Of a DNA stretch of 22,229 bases, positions 1 to 10,702 are shown piece by piece (position 1 is the stretch's first letter; each line of letters starts with the position of its first letter). Under the pieces are notes generated by a model. It was given only the letters and a program-made list of their open reading frames with translations, was not told where the DNA came from and ran no database searches. This DNA comes from Kipferlia bialata (taxonomy: Eukaryota > Fornicata): contig BDIP01000301.1 of assembly GCA_003568945.1 (NCBI GenBank), positions 1 to 22,229 of the forward strand. The letters run 5' to 3'. The translations under genes were made by a program, and so were the position numbers.

Positions 1-48
<48 letters not shown>
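1..48. repeat. 48-nt poly-G run at window start
   Basis: The first 48 bases are all G and then change abruptly to ordinary sequence. Other G or C runs in the window are only about 10-14 long (for example 899-911, and G runs near 9650, 14445 and 18800). The run ends exactly at the window edge, so it is best read as a low-quality contig end or sequencing artefact. A real homopolymer cannot be excluded. Confidence 0.8.
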
Positions 49-50
<2 letters not shown>

Positions 51-522
51 GACAGAAGGAGAGGTGAAGATGAGTCTCTCAAAAGAACGCTGGAACTCCT
101 AGCCGCAACCAAGTGACTCATAGACACATCAGAATCAATGACATACTGATACAGATATGATTAGAAGTGAAATGGGTTGATCATCCCTATCTATAGACCA
201 CCGGCCCTACCTTAGTGTTGTTGGTGTGCCTCTGTGTGTGGTGTGTCATGCGGCCTGACTGGGCCACTGCCACCTCCCGCATGTCTCTCCTCCTTGTCAT
301 GGCAGACAGAGACACGGTGGGGGGGGCAGCCATGGCACCCGCCCGAGGGGTGGCCTGGGGGGTGTGGGACATGGGTCGCTCCCTTCTTATGAGTGTGTAT
401 CAGCCAAGGTCAATCAGATGATGGTCCTGTGCACACGTTGACGATGACTAGCCTGTCGAGAGAGAGGTTACGGGCTACGACTGGACCCTTCAATTGTAAC
501 ATCAAAAACACTGGATCTCAGT

Positions 523-544
523 GCCTACACAGTGTAGGCTACAC
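523..544. repeat. Overlapping odd-centred palindromes
   Basis: GCCTACACAGTGTAGGC (523-539) is a perfect inverted repeat with 8-bp arms around one base. Its right arm also begins a second inverted repeat, GTGTAG-G-CTACAC (532-544). The two nested palindromes share one arm, so alternative hairpins or two overlapping dimer binding sites are possible. Function unknown. Confidence 0.7.
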
Positions 545-626
545 TTTGTTGTGACATAGTGGGACGTATTACTATTATCCCAGATATGAATATTCGCGAC
601 AAGAGGGGACGTAGAGTACTAAATTA

Positions 627-653
627 GTGCTCAGAGCACCATTAGTAACTAAT
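627..653. repeat. Two adjacent 6-1-6 palindromes
   Basis: GTGCTC-A-GAGCAC (627-639) is followed one base later by ATTAGT-A-ACTAAT (641-653). Both are perfect inverted repeats with 6-bp arms and a single central A. An extra ATTAGT copy lies at 623-628. Just downstream GTGGTATT (659-666) is mirrored by AATACCAC (694-701). Function unknown. Confidence 0.65.
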
Positions 654-1575
654 GACATGTGGTATTGTCCCAGATAGGTCTTCTATGTCTGCTAATACCA
701 CACTCCGAAATATTAATAACACAAGGTCTAGTAGCCGGAGCACCCGCACTTCGTCTGTCCAGTAAACTGGCAAGACCCGCCCGTACCATAGCAGGACCCG
801 GCGCAGGCGTCTGGGTGAGAACTCGAGATGGGGGAAGTCTGAAACACTGGATTGGGGAGATGGAATGAAAAGAGACATATACGTCCTGGATGAGATGTGG
901 GGGGGGGGGGGTTATGTCCATACCAGTTCCTCACCGTAGAAGTAGTCATAGGCACAGTCACTGCAGCGGCAGCTGGGCATGAGACGGGCATCAGTGTCCA
1001 GAAAACGAAGAGGCAGGAAATAAAGTAAGTGTGAGAGCTACTGTTTACCATACCTTCCGGGTGACACCATCATGCACGTGGTGTCCATGGTGTGGGAGGG
1101 GCAGGTGCCTGGGATAAATAATCGCCAAATATTTGAATGGGATTGGAAGTAATCAACGAAGACAAAACTGCTCGACACTAACCTACACACATCCTGTGGT
1201 GGGGGTCCAGGTGGCAATCCTCGCCTGCCATCACGAAAATGACACACAGTAGCGCAAACAGCAGAGTCGAGAGCATATGCTAGAAGAGACTTGTGTCTGG
1301 ATATTTGAACAGGCACCTAAAAAGGGTTCTCGCACTGTTGCGCAAAAACTCTCGGTGCAGTAGCCGCCAATGTAACAGCCTGTTATACGACCTGGTATTA
1401 AAAGGTCAGCTGTTATCAACAGCTCAGCCTCTTGTTGACTGTCTATTGAGTATCATAGACCGAAATTGTATTGAAAGGTTGCAGAAAAAGGACAGCGACA
1501 CTCATTGACATTGCCCAAGGGTATTAAACTGAACATATGAACCTATATATCATCTAATAGAGGAGTATGCATCTC

Positions 1576-2788
1576 CTAAGCCACCTGGCAGATGTCTTCC
1601 ATCTGGCCAGAGTCCTCACTCTCTGTATCTTCGTCTGATACGCCTGGCTCTCGATCAATATCCCAGGGGTGGTACGCAGGTGCCCATTCCAAGGACTGCA
1701 CCCCATGGCACTCATCACTACAGACACCCTCAAACAGACACGTGTAGACGTGCAACTCCCTATAGTCCTTGAACCCCAGCACTAGGTGCATATCCTCCCA
1801 CACACAGGTGGCAGAGTGAGGACGGGTGCGGGTGATGCCTCTCCGTAACAATGCCCACTCACCTGAGACAGGGCTGAACAGCCATACCCTCCTTCGCAAT
1901 CTGTCGAAACAGGAGTCATATGCAGCCACATACCTGGATCCCAGTCTCTCTATCACGCTTTGGGCAGACAAGGGAGTGGGATACACACCCAATGTGTATG
2001 AGACAGGTCCCCCCTTAGACACTGTGGGTGTGGGGCAGAATGCATACATCAGAATGGCATGATCAACAGCACTCCTTGTCAGCAGATAGGCTGTGTCACC
2101 TAGAGTCACAGTGTCAATGATTTCACAGACACTCTCCTTGTGTATCCTTGGGAGGGGTGGTCCCTCACACCGCACCCACCCCAGGGATGGGTCTCTGGTG
2201 TCGAAGCAGGCCACACTCAGGGGCTGGGGGCCAATCATTGGCCAGTCAAAGGACACGTGATATACCCTATGTCCCACACAGATCACAACATCGCCACTGG
2301 GGGATGAGGAAGAGACATCATGTATCCAAACAGTAGCATGAGGTGTATAAACATTGTTGCGGTCATACGCTACCACATGGTGACTGTAATGATACGCTGT
2401 TGCAGAACATCATGTGGTATAGAGAGGGGAGACATAGATACGCACACAAATACACATACCCACGCCACCGCAGAGACGGGTGCCTTCCCTGGTACACTGT
2501 GTGCCACTCGAGGGTGTCCAGGGAGAGGCCTATCACAGAGGAGCCGGGAACACACGCATACACAACCCCATCGATACAGAACAGAGAGGCCTCTCTCAGA
2601 TGGGTCAGCCACTGCAGGGTGTCCACATCGCTATCGATTGATACAGATCCGTCCCTGTCGACACTGAGGATGGAGCACAGACGACTGGCCTTGGTACGGC
2701 ATGCCGACTCTCTGTTGAAGTGTTCTCTCTCTACAGCAGTCAGCAGCAGCACCCTGTTACCGCCCAGGGGCACAGCCTGTGTGCCCAT
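1576..2788 (-). CDS. Kelch-type beta-propeller protein
   Basis: Two exons: 2788-2460 and 2383-1576, with a 76-nt GTATGT...CATTACAG intron. The phase closes (GG|T), giving 378 codons before TAG at 1578-1576. The protein is a run of beta-strand blades with Kelch-like features: repeated aromatic-rich strands such as GDTAYLLTR, a blade with VWLFSPVSGEW, then HSATCVWEDMHLVLGF. The C-terminus is acidic. Such propellers usually act as protein-binding scaffolds; the partner cannot be told. The ATG at 2788 is the first in-frame Met, but the frame stays open upstream through a C-rich tract, so an earlier exon or start is possible. The acceptor lacks the CTNAC signal seen in most other introns here. It is tandem with, and downstream of, the BRWD-like gene. 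Confidence 0.75.
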
Positions 2789-3318
2789 CTCCCAGGGGTC
2801 ACACCCGGCAGTGGAGACATTGAGGGAGGGAGACAGACCCCGACAGTGAGGGAGGAGAGGGGGGGAGGGAAGGGGGGGGGGGTAGAAAGTGTCACACCAG
2901 AATGGCCAAGAATTAGAGGAAGTAAATGGACGAGTCAGGCTTGGGCTAGTCAGAAGATAGCTGAAATGAGACCCATTGTGGAATTCATTCTCAAAAGTAT
3001 CCTATCCATTCCTACACGTGCATAACCCACGCAACAACTTGGTAGTTCCAACACACACCTTATTCATGCATTCCGTGTTGTTTCAAATACTCCAGTCTTG
3101 GATAGAGGAGAGCGAGAGGAAGTGACCATCATGAATTTGGCATGTCCCTGAACCCTCAATCCGATAGACCTAGTAATTCACAGTCTGTGAATCACAGACA
3201 CAATGTCACAGGCCACTCTATTGTTGGACTAGAAGGCTACAGGGGACCCAATGTGGGGGTGTAAATACAAAATAATAAAGAAATAACCCTCTGCCTCTCA
3301 CCACTAAACAATACATGC
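2789..3318. other. Intergenic region between Kelch and BRWD-like genes
   Basis: 530 bp holding the 5' flank of the Kelch gene and the 3' flank of the BRWD-like gene (both minus). There is a G-rich stretch at 2849-2883 (a C tract on the gene strand) and an AT-richer remainder, with no supported coding exon. A 17-bp palindrome lies at 3176-3192. Confidence 0.5.
3176..3192. repeat. 17-bp odd-centred palindrome
   Basis: ATTCACAGTCTGTGAAT is a perfect inverted repeat with 8-bp arms and one central base, the same 8-1-8 geometry as 523-539. It lies in the Kelch/BRWD intergenic region, about 140 bp beyond the BRWD-like stop. It could be a dimer binding site or a 3' hairpin; no function is shown. Confidence 0.6.
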
Positions 3319-6300
3319 CTATAGACCCTCATACTCACTCTCATCACTCTCATCACTCTCAGGACTCTCTGCCTCTGACCCTGACTGGTATCCGCCACCA
3401 TGCTCTGCCTCTGGATCATCGGCATCTGATGATAGTACCTGGAACGCAGTGGCGGGTGTCCCCTTGAGGGATATGCTGAGGCTGACACTGGCGTCAGACG
3501 CCCCTTCACCCTCAGCATCTGAGTCTTGGGGGCCTGCACCCCCAACTCCTTCTGCATCTGCCTCTGTCCCAGGCCCCAGCCACCTGACCCCCACGGGCCA
3601 TGCAAACGGTCTCTCTATGGCAGCACAGACCTCTGCCACGACCCCTGCCTCAGTGCCATACAGGGCACCTATCACGGCAGAGCACAGGGCGTGTGCCACC
3701 TGCTGCGCCTCCTCCAGCCTCGAGTCCATCTCGTCCCTCAGGGACCCAGAGCACGGGGTGGCCAGGCAGGCCGTGGTGGACACTATACCCATGATGTCCC
3801 TGACTACAGAGGCAGTGCAGGGGTAGTACTGCCCAGCCAGCAGCTTGACTATGACAGAGCTGACATCCGCTGCCAGGGGCACCACCTCCCAGTAGTTGGG
3901 TACCCTAGCTAGGGTGGATACTGGGCTGTACCAGTTCTGGATGATGGGCAGGTATGGGCTGGCCAGACATGATAACATGGCCAGGGCAGCCACCAGCTGG
4001 TGACAGGGTGGGAGGGGTGCATGGGGGCATGGGGGCTGGATGAGGCCTGGGTGGGTGGGTGCATGTACATGGGAGGGGGAGGGCCATGTCTCCTGGGCCC
4101 CATCCTCCTCCTCCTCTGCCTCGGTGTCTCCCTGCAGCCTCTCCACCCTATCACAAGACAGGGCAGTCAGGCTAATGGACACACCCCTGTCATACACCCC
4201 ACTCGATGACTCCACTGGGTCTCTGCCATCCCCCTTGGGTATGTCGCCCTCCTTGACTCTGACGTGCATGCAGAGAGAATCAGCCTCTGCCACACCCTCC
4301 TTACACTGCATATAGTGCAGGGCCTCCCTGACATCCCCCACCCTGGCTATGTATGGTCTGCATACCCACTGCTCTGCTATGTCCACAGCCATGTACAGAG
4401 GCGTGTCTGCCTCCAGCAGCACCTCCCCCACCATGGCACTGACAGAGAGGGGGGTGTCCATCACAACAGTGCCCATCCTCCCTACCTCCAGGGCACCACT
4501 CTTAGACCCACCACCGGTCTCACTGTACACAATACCCTGGTACTTCTTCTTGTACCATGCGTTGCTGTATGGGAAGATGTCGTCCTCCTCCTCTGCATCG
4601 GCCCCTTCCTCCACGCCCTCTCCTTCTCCCTCTGCACCCTCTGTCTTGACTATGTTGACGTCACTGGGTACCAGCAGCTGACCGAGGTCGATGGGGGGTA
4701 GCTTCACAGACAGGGGGCTGCTCTCACCAGACCCACTCCCATCCTCACCCTCCCCCTCCTCCCCCACTGATGACACATCTGCTGCCCACTCCTGTGCCGC
4801 CTCTCTCTGCAGTGCAATGGATGCTAACTCATACTGCTCCTGCCTCCTCTTGTCTGCCTCCCACTGTCGCCTCTGTCTACCTAGCATACGGCTGTTGCTC
4901 CTACCAACCTCCCTCACAGAGAGGGAGAGGGTAGAGGTATCTGCGTCATAGCCTGTGGCTGCTGAGAAGGCGCACTGGTGTCTGTAACAGAACTCCCTGA
5001 CCTCCCTGCTGGCACACCACCCCTGGTCGCCAAAGGTGTCGGTGTGGGGTATGAACACCCCCTCGTCAGGCACTGATTCCTCGGGTAGCTGGGGCAGGGG
5101 TTGTTGGGTGTCCCCACCATCACCCACCACCAGCATATCGATGTCCCCACTCCCCTCTGTCTCCTGCTGTGTGTCCTCTCCCTCACCCATGTTCATTACC
5201 TCAGACATCCACTCAGCATACTGGTATGACCCCACAGTGCTAGGCTTGTGTCTCCTGTGATACAAAGTGACTGTCTCATTGTCTGCCTTGCCCTTGATGG
5301 CAGCTACTATAGACGTATCTACTAAGGGCAGAGTGGGACTGTGCCTCAGTATGCCACACCCATCCGGCACATAGAGAGAGGGCATGTCCGACATACCACC
5401 CTCGCTGATGGCCAGGTGGGTCAGGGAGGGGGAGAGCAGGAAGTCCAGATACCACTGGGACAGGGGGTTGGGGTAGCACCCATACGTTTCACACGCATCG
5501 CTCTGTACCAACCTGTCCGCCTCCCTACCCTCCCACTCCCCCTCGCGTACATCACTCACACAGACGGTGGCCTTTCCGACACATATCTGGTGCCCGTACT
5601 GTGTACCGTGCCCATCCATGTCGTGTGTCATATCCACTAGGTCCAGGGTGACATCAGTGACTGTGTATACACACTGGGCAGGGGGCGCAGGGGGCAGGTC
5701 TCCCTTGATCAGACCCAGGGCAGACATGCACTCCAGACACCGCTGTCTATCAATGGGGTCGATGGTCACCCTCTCCCCCACCACAGGGGTCCAGGGCAGG
5801 ATACGCTCCACACCTGGGGCAGGGCAAGCCAGGAGTCGCCTCACTAGCCCTGACCCCCTGACCAGGTCTCTGACATCTGAGGCATCGCCAAGCAGGGCCT
5901 TCCTTGATCTGCCCCTCTGCCTCAGCCGGTGGTACTGGGCCACCAGCCTGTCCTCCTCAGCGGTGAAGGGAGAGGGGTCTACAGTGTCTGTGGGTCTGAG
6001 CCTGGGGTACTCCTCCAGGGCATAGGGCACAGTGCTGCCAGGCGACATGGCCACAGGGGACTCGGCCTCGTAACCTGCACTCTCACCCTCACTCGCACTC
6101 TCGCTCTCACTCTCACTCTCTGAGTCCACTACAGTCTGGCGTCTGGTTCGCACCGTCCTCCGTCTGGTCCTCCTAGTCTCCCCACCCCGTATCCTCTGGG
6201 CCTCTCTGATCAGACCGGTCGACTCAGCAAGGCGCTCTCGGGCCTGGGTCAGTATCCACATACAGTACAAACACACGGTAATGGAAATACTGATACATCT

Positions 6301-9300
6301 ATACACATACCTGCTGACTAGCTGTGCGCTGTGACCGTCTGGCTGGGGTGGGAGGCGCCCTGGCCCTACTCCCGTCTCCGCCCCAGGGAGAGTCTGCAGA
6401 CTCATCCGCCGACTCTGACTCTGGCTCTGACCCCCCACTCTGCATGTCAGCCTCCTGCACCAAGGGGTCATCCAAGGGGTCATCAAGGCCATCACTGTCG
6501 CTGCTGATGTCATCCGGGTCGAAGGTCTCCCTCTCCCCCACCCTCCTCAGTCTGCGTCTGGTTAGGGCGGTGGGTGTCCTTGGGGCCTGGGGCTGTCTGG
6601 GCTGGGTGGGTATGGGGTTGGCGGTGTTGAAGGGCAGGGGGGCCTCTGTCTCTCCATCATCCTCCTCGGCATCAGCCAGGGCACGGGTGGGGGGGCCCTC
6701 CTGTGCTACCTGGGGATGAGGTAAAGGTATAGAGACACAGTGTCATTGGGGACTGATACTAAGTAGTATCATCATCTACCCCACCTGGTCTCTGGTGTGT
6801 CCGTCATGGAGGCTCCACTCATAGGTGACTGATCCATCGTTGTCCATCCTGACGCACCAACAGTCAGGGAGGGTGCTGGGGGTCAGACTCCAAGAGTACT
6901 GTTACAGTAATGAGTCATGGGAGCATATCCCCTACATATACAGTGCATCCCCACCTGCTGTCCATATCCTCCAGTGTCCACCCCCTGCCGGGTATCATGC
7001 CTCCATATGGGGGTAGATAGAACTCAGGTACTACACGTGTCTGCATGGCTGGGGTCAGACATAGTGACACAGAGACTACCATGAGGTGTACACACACACC
7101 GTACCTACTATCCTGTGTCTGAGTGTGGCTATGGCCTCACTCTCCCCCGTGTGTGATGCCGCCTCTCCCTCCATGTCTAGGGATGGGTCATACTCCGGTA
7201 TGTCCAGAGTGTATGCATTTCCCATCTGGTCCCCAACCTCGGAGCTCCCTAGATACCCCTCAAACAGTAGGGGGGGCTGGGACTCAACGTCAAAGAACTG
7301 AGGTGAGGCACAGTCTACAAAAACAACGCGACACCCTTTACACAAATTGAGCCCCCAACCTGTTCCTGTGGGGCTGCCAGGTACTGTGCCCTGTTCCCCC
7401 TACCCACCAGTACCACATAGCCGGTGCCTGCGATGTCAGTATCACTGGAATAATACTCCACTCTAAATGAGAACTGCACCTGTGCTGATGGCCATGTTGG
7501 GCCCCGGGTGACTGGTGTTCCAGGTCATGTCGTTGACACCTGGGGGGTCAGTATGTGGAAACACATAATACTCATTACACTCATACTCATTTAAACATAT
7601 ACAACGGTGTTAGCACAAACGATACAGGGTCGGCTGCCTGGTCCAAGGGAACGCCGCTTTGCAAATGTATGACCCCACCTATCCCGCTGTATGGGGGCAT
7701 GGCCAGGACTGACTGGGGCAGACCGAGGTGGTTGAGGAACAGCACACCTGGGCCAGGCAGGGCAAGAACAACACCTGGGGGGTGAGGACATGCAGTATTA
7801 AATTCATGGTGTACGTGATTGTCATATAACAGAAAGACACCTGCCCTATGCTTATAGCAGCAAGAATACATGACACCAATACCCACCTGCCCTGTGCCTG
7901 GGCATGGACTGCCACCCGACTGTGGCCATGCCACTGGCACACCCAAACACAGGCAGACAGTAGGCCAGCCTGGGGAAGGGTACGGTCTGCACGCTCTGTC
8001 TGGCAGAGGGTGTACCCAGGATGGACGTGAGGTCATAGGCCAGACAGTACCCCTTGCTGATCTCAGGCTTCAGTCTGTGCCTTGCATCGACTAGGGTGTT
8101 GGGGGCACCCCCCCTCACCAGCACGTCCATGTACAGTAGGGTGTTGTCAGACATCCACCGCACCTCACTCCGGCCCTCTATCACAATGGGCCTCTCAGCA
8201 AAGGAAGGCGGGAGGTGGCGGAGCAGGAAGGGCCTGGGGGTGACACATGAACATACAAATAATACAGTATCCATGACACTAAGACGCTAAGGATCATATA
8301 ACAATGGAACTACCCCCGTACCTCACAGCCAGGTTAGCCACCACCCTGTGTGTCACTCTGCTCCTATAACACCTAGCCAGCACACTCTCCCCCTCTAAGT
8401 GAGCATCCACAGCACAGCTCATGGCACTCCGGGCCTTTCTGTCCAGCACAGGCATCGTCCCGTAGGCTATGCGACAGGCCACAATGACACCCTCGCCTGA
8501 GGTGGTCTGGATGCCTGGGGTGAACACACAAAGAGATAAGGAGATAATTATGAACTTCCTAATGGAGAGTGTCCAAAGATATAAGGGAGTGCTAAACCAA
8601 CCTAGGTAGTGTGGGAGTGCCCTGCCGGCATTGGAGTCGAGCCCCTCTGCCTCCTGCTGCCCCTGTCCCTCTGTCGCCATGACCCCCACCCCAGCTGGGG
8701 TGGAGCCAAAAGCAGCACCGGCGATGACAGCACCGGGGACACTCACCTGGGGGGAGGGGTTGGAATATAATAGTAGACAGATCCAAAACACTGAGACGAC
8801 ACATCTACACCCTATACCCACCCACCTTTGTGGCCCTGCCCATGTCGACTGGCAGCCCCCTCAAGAGTGGCTCCACGGGGTGTAGCATCAGGCCCTGGCT
8901 GGACAGGGTGAAGAGCATCGAGAAGTCCCCATCGACATCGAGGGAGGTGAGGGAGACACCGTCGTAGCTGTTGGGGGGCCTGGGTATGAGCTGCCCCAGC
9001 ACCTGGCACCTCACCCTTCTGAAGCACTCGGGGTTGGTGGCCAGAGACCCTGGGGGTGGGTGAGATCAGGTATGTGGGACAGACGAGGATATACATGCAC
9101 TGTAGTGTAGCCCACCTGGGTGTCTTGGGAGGTCCACCCCCCCTCCCTCTGGCACGACCACCTCTGACCTCAGCGACACCCTGCCTATGGTGCTGTCTGC
9201 ACCTACCAGCAGGATGGAGGGGTCCCTCTCCCACGCAGAGACAGAAGGGACAAGGGAGTACAGGATCTTCTGGCTGCTGTGCACCTGGGGGTAAGACAAG

Positions 9301-10438
9301 TGATACATATACATGCATGTTTATGTACATAGACCCACCTCCTGTCCGAATGTTGCCTCAGTCAGACACCCATACAGCCTGGAGAAGAACACGAGTCTGG
9401 GCGAGGAGGGGGGGTGGGGCCGGAGGGAGGGGGCACTGCAGAGCAAGGTGGGTGTGTTGGTACTGACCCCCAGGTGTGGCTGCATGTCAAAGACCAAGAG
9501 GTAGTCTGGATACACACTGCACACAAGGTGTCTGCCGTCAGGAGCCCACTCCAGCTGCGTGGTCATGTGAGGGGGGTTGGAGGCGGGGGGAGGGCCAACG
9601 TCTGAGGGTGAGAGGTATAGCCATGGAGGAAGAAGAATGTGGGAGGGGGGGGGGGGGTCGCCCACAGGTTCTGCCTGATGGAACACAGAACATATACGTC
9701 TCCTCTCACCTCTGAATGAGCACAGCACGTGCAGGAGCAGGCCTGTCTGGCTGTCCCACACCTTGACCACCCCCTCATCACACCCAGTGGCCAGGTACCT
9801 AAGGGTAAGAGAGAGTAGACTGATACTGATACTGATACTGATACTGATCACACCCAGTGGCCAGGTACCTGGAGGTGAGGGAGGGGCACACTATACAGGG
9901 GTTGTATAGTACTATATGAACATACTCACATGCCGTCTGGGCTGAATGAGCTGGCAAAGACCGCCGATCTGTGCCCCTTGAGCATGGCCAGGGGGACATG
10001 CCCCGAGGGGGAGGACGTACACACAGCCAGGGCCTGCGACACATCGGGGGAAAAGGTGAGCTCTGCGGCACACAGGATGCGGCTGGTGTGGGGGAGGGGG
10101 GACGGCATCCCCAGGCGCCTCCACAATACCCCCGACTGCAGACACCGGCTGGCATGCCTCTGTGTCTCCATCTGCTCTATCTGCCCCAACCGATATGCCT
10201 CCAGGGCAGCTGCCAGCTGTGCCACTGACCACTGTGTGGGGGTGTCTCGGGATGCCCTGTCTGACACCATCAAGGTGTCCCCAGACTCAGACCCACCCTC
10301 ATCGCTCGCAGACAGGTCAATCAGGTGCCGCAGAGACCCGTCCTCATCAGACACAGCTCGAACCAGACCACCCAGCCTCTCGAGACCAGCCGAGAGAGAG
10401 AGATGGGGCGAGACTGGGTCTCCCCCACCTGGGCCCAT
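3319..10438 (-). CDS. BRWD/PHIP-like WD40 and bromodomain protein
   Basis: Sixteen exons on the minus strand: 10438-9930, 9798-9710, 9601-9339, 9284-9116, 9049-8826, 8746-8602, 8514-8322, 8233-7887, 7774-7679, 7539-7480, 7427-7360, 7297-7105, 7048-6955, 6875-6785, 6709-6311 and 6243-3319. All phases close to 1955 codons with the stop. WD40-type blades include GHRSAVFASSFSPDGMYLAT ending in VKVWD (about 153-185) and LEWAPDGRHLVCS...LLVFD (216-238). The propeller end, with TGYVVLVG, an EQFF motif and YLPPYGGMIPGRG, resembles the BRWD/PHIP propeller exit. Acidic Ser/Glu tracts follow (near 1020-1045), then ILPWTPVVGERV, like the BRWD segment after the propeller. At about 1725-1830 there is a divergent bromodomain containing VPNYWEVV and KLLAGQYY. 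In animals and plants such proteins link chromatin to CUL4-DDB1 ligases. The start ATG is the first one downstream of an open stretch that begins after an AG at 10466. Shared identity is inferred from layout and motifs. Confidence 0.65.
9780..9893 (-). repeat. Duplicated acceptor and exon 2 start in BRWD-like intron 1
   Basis: The exon 2 edge (AG then GTACCTGGCCACTGGGTGTG, exon base 1 at 9798) recurs 70 bp upstream with its own AG (exon base 1 would be 9868). Between the copies lie four tandem CTGATA units (about 9819-9847, plus-strand reading). The upstream copy has the better CTCACCTCCAG acceptor, but using it reads Gln-Tyr repeats into the TAG that forms the downstream acceptor. The downstream site is therefore the productive one. 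Confidence 0.8.
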
Positions 10439-10702
10439 CCACTCAGAGGGAGAGAGAGGGCCGCACTAGTCGGGCACAGTCAGGCACCAGGGGGTGGCTC
10501 TAGGATACAGAGGCGTCACAAGTAGTGAAACAGTCCAATGTCAATGTCTAAACGACCTTTTGGTGCAAGTATACCACTACGGGTGACTGAAAGAGACAAT
10601 GCACTAGGTGCTGAGGCTTGAAACACTTGCCGCCAGGAAACGTTCAGACGTTCAACTGTGGAGGGCTTGGATTCAAGCGGCCCCCTCTCTCTCTTGCTGT
10701 CC
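10439..10702. promoter_or_regulatory. Divergent promoter, BRWD-like and half-Dicer genes
   Basis: The start codons of the two head-to-head genes are 264 bp apart, so this interval should hold both promoters and 5' UTRs. The only local structure is a repeated ACGTTCA (in AACGTTCAGACGTTCAA near 10638-10655), which also gives a weak inverted repeat, AACGT/ACGTT. No TATA box or known core element was recognised. The BRWD-like coding frame stays open up to an AG at 10467-10466, so part of this could be exon. Confidence 0.5.

Larger units (their letters stand above)
49..1575. other. Intergenic stretch with no supported gene
   Basis: About 1.5 kb of lower-GC sequence without the CCCAG-type acceptors and family-like peptides that mark the genes elsewhere. 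Short open frames exist (a 71-codon GTG-initiated one at 1293-1508 on +, and a 107-codon one at 728-1051 on - with a hydrophobic start), but none has a recognisable domain or a phase-consistent partner exon. It holds a 13-G run at 899-911 and many short inverted repeats, including 523-544, 627-653, 659-666 with 694-701, 1063-1085 and 1408-1424. It may be a promoter, a 3' region or an unseen non-coding RNA. Confidence 0.5.

Noticed and set aside
728-1051. 107-codon minus-strand frame with a signal-peptide-like start
   Set aside because: The hydrophobic start is suggestive, but the rest runs through a C homopolymer and no phase-consistent second exon or family match was found.
1293-1508. 71-codon open frame on + with a plausible-looking peptide
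   Set aside because: It begins with GTG after an in-frame stop, has no recognisable domain and no upstream exon that joins in phase. Kept only as a note in the intergenic entry.
3449-6123. Many plus-strand frames of 60-152 codons opposite the BRWD-like last exon
   Set aside because: They are antisense shadows of a long GC-rich exon; none has family features or splice partners.
9660-9710. Alternative exon 2 donor at 9666 in the BRWD-like gene
   Set aside because: GTGGGC at 9665 is in phase with an acceptor at 9558, but the donor at 9710 with the CTCACCCTCAG acceptor at 9602 also closes in phase and gives a better WD40 blade spacing.
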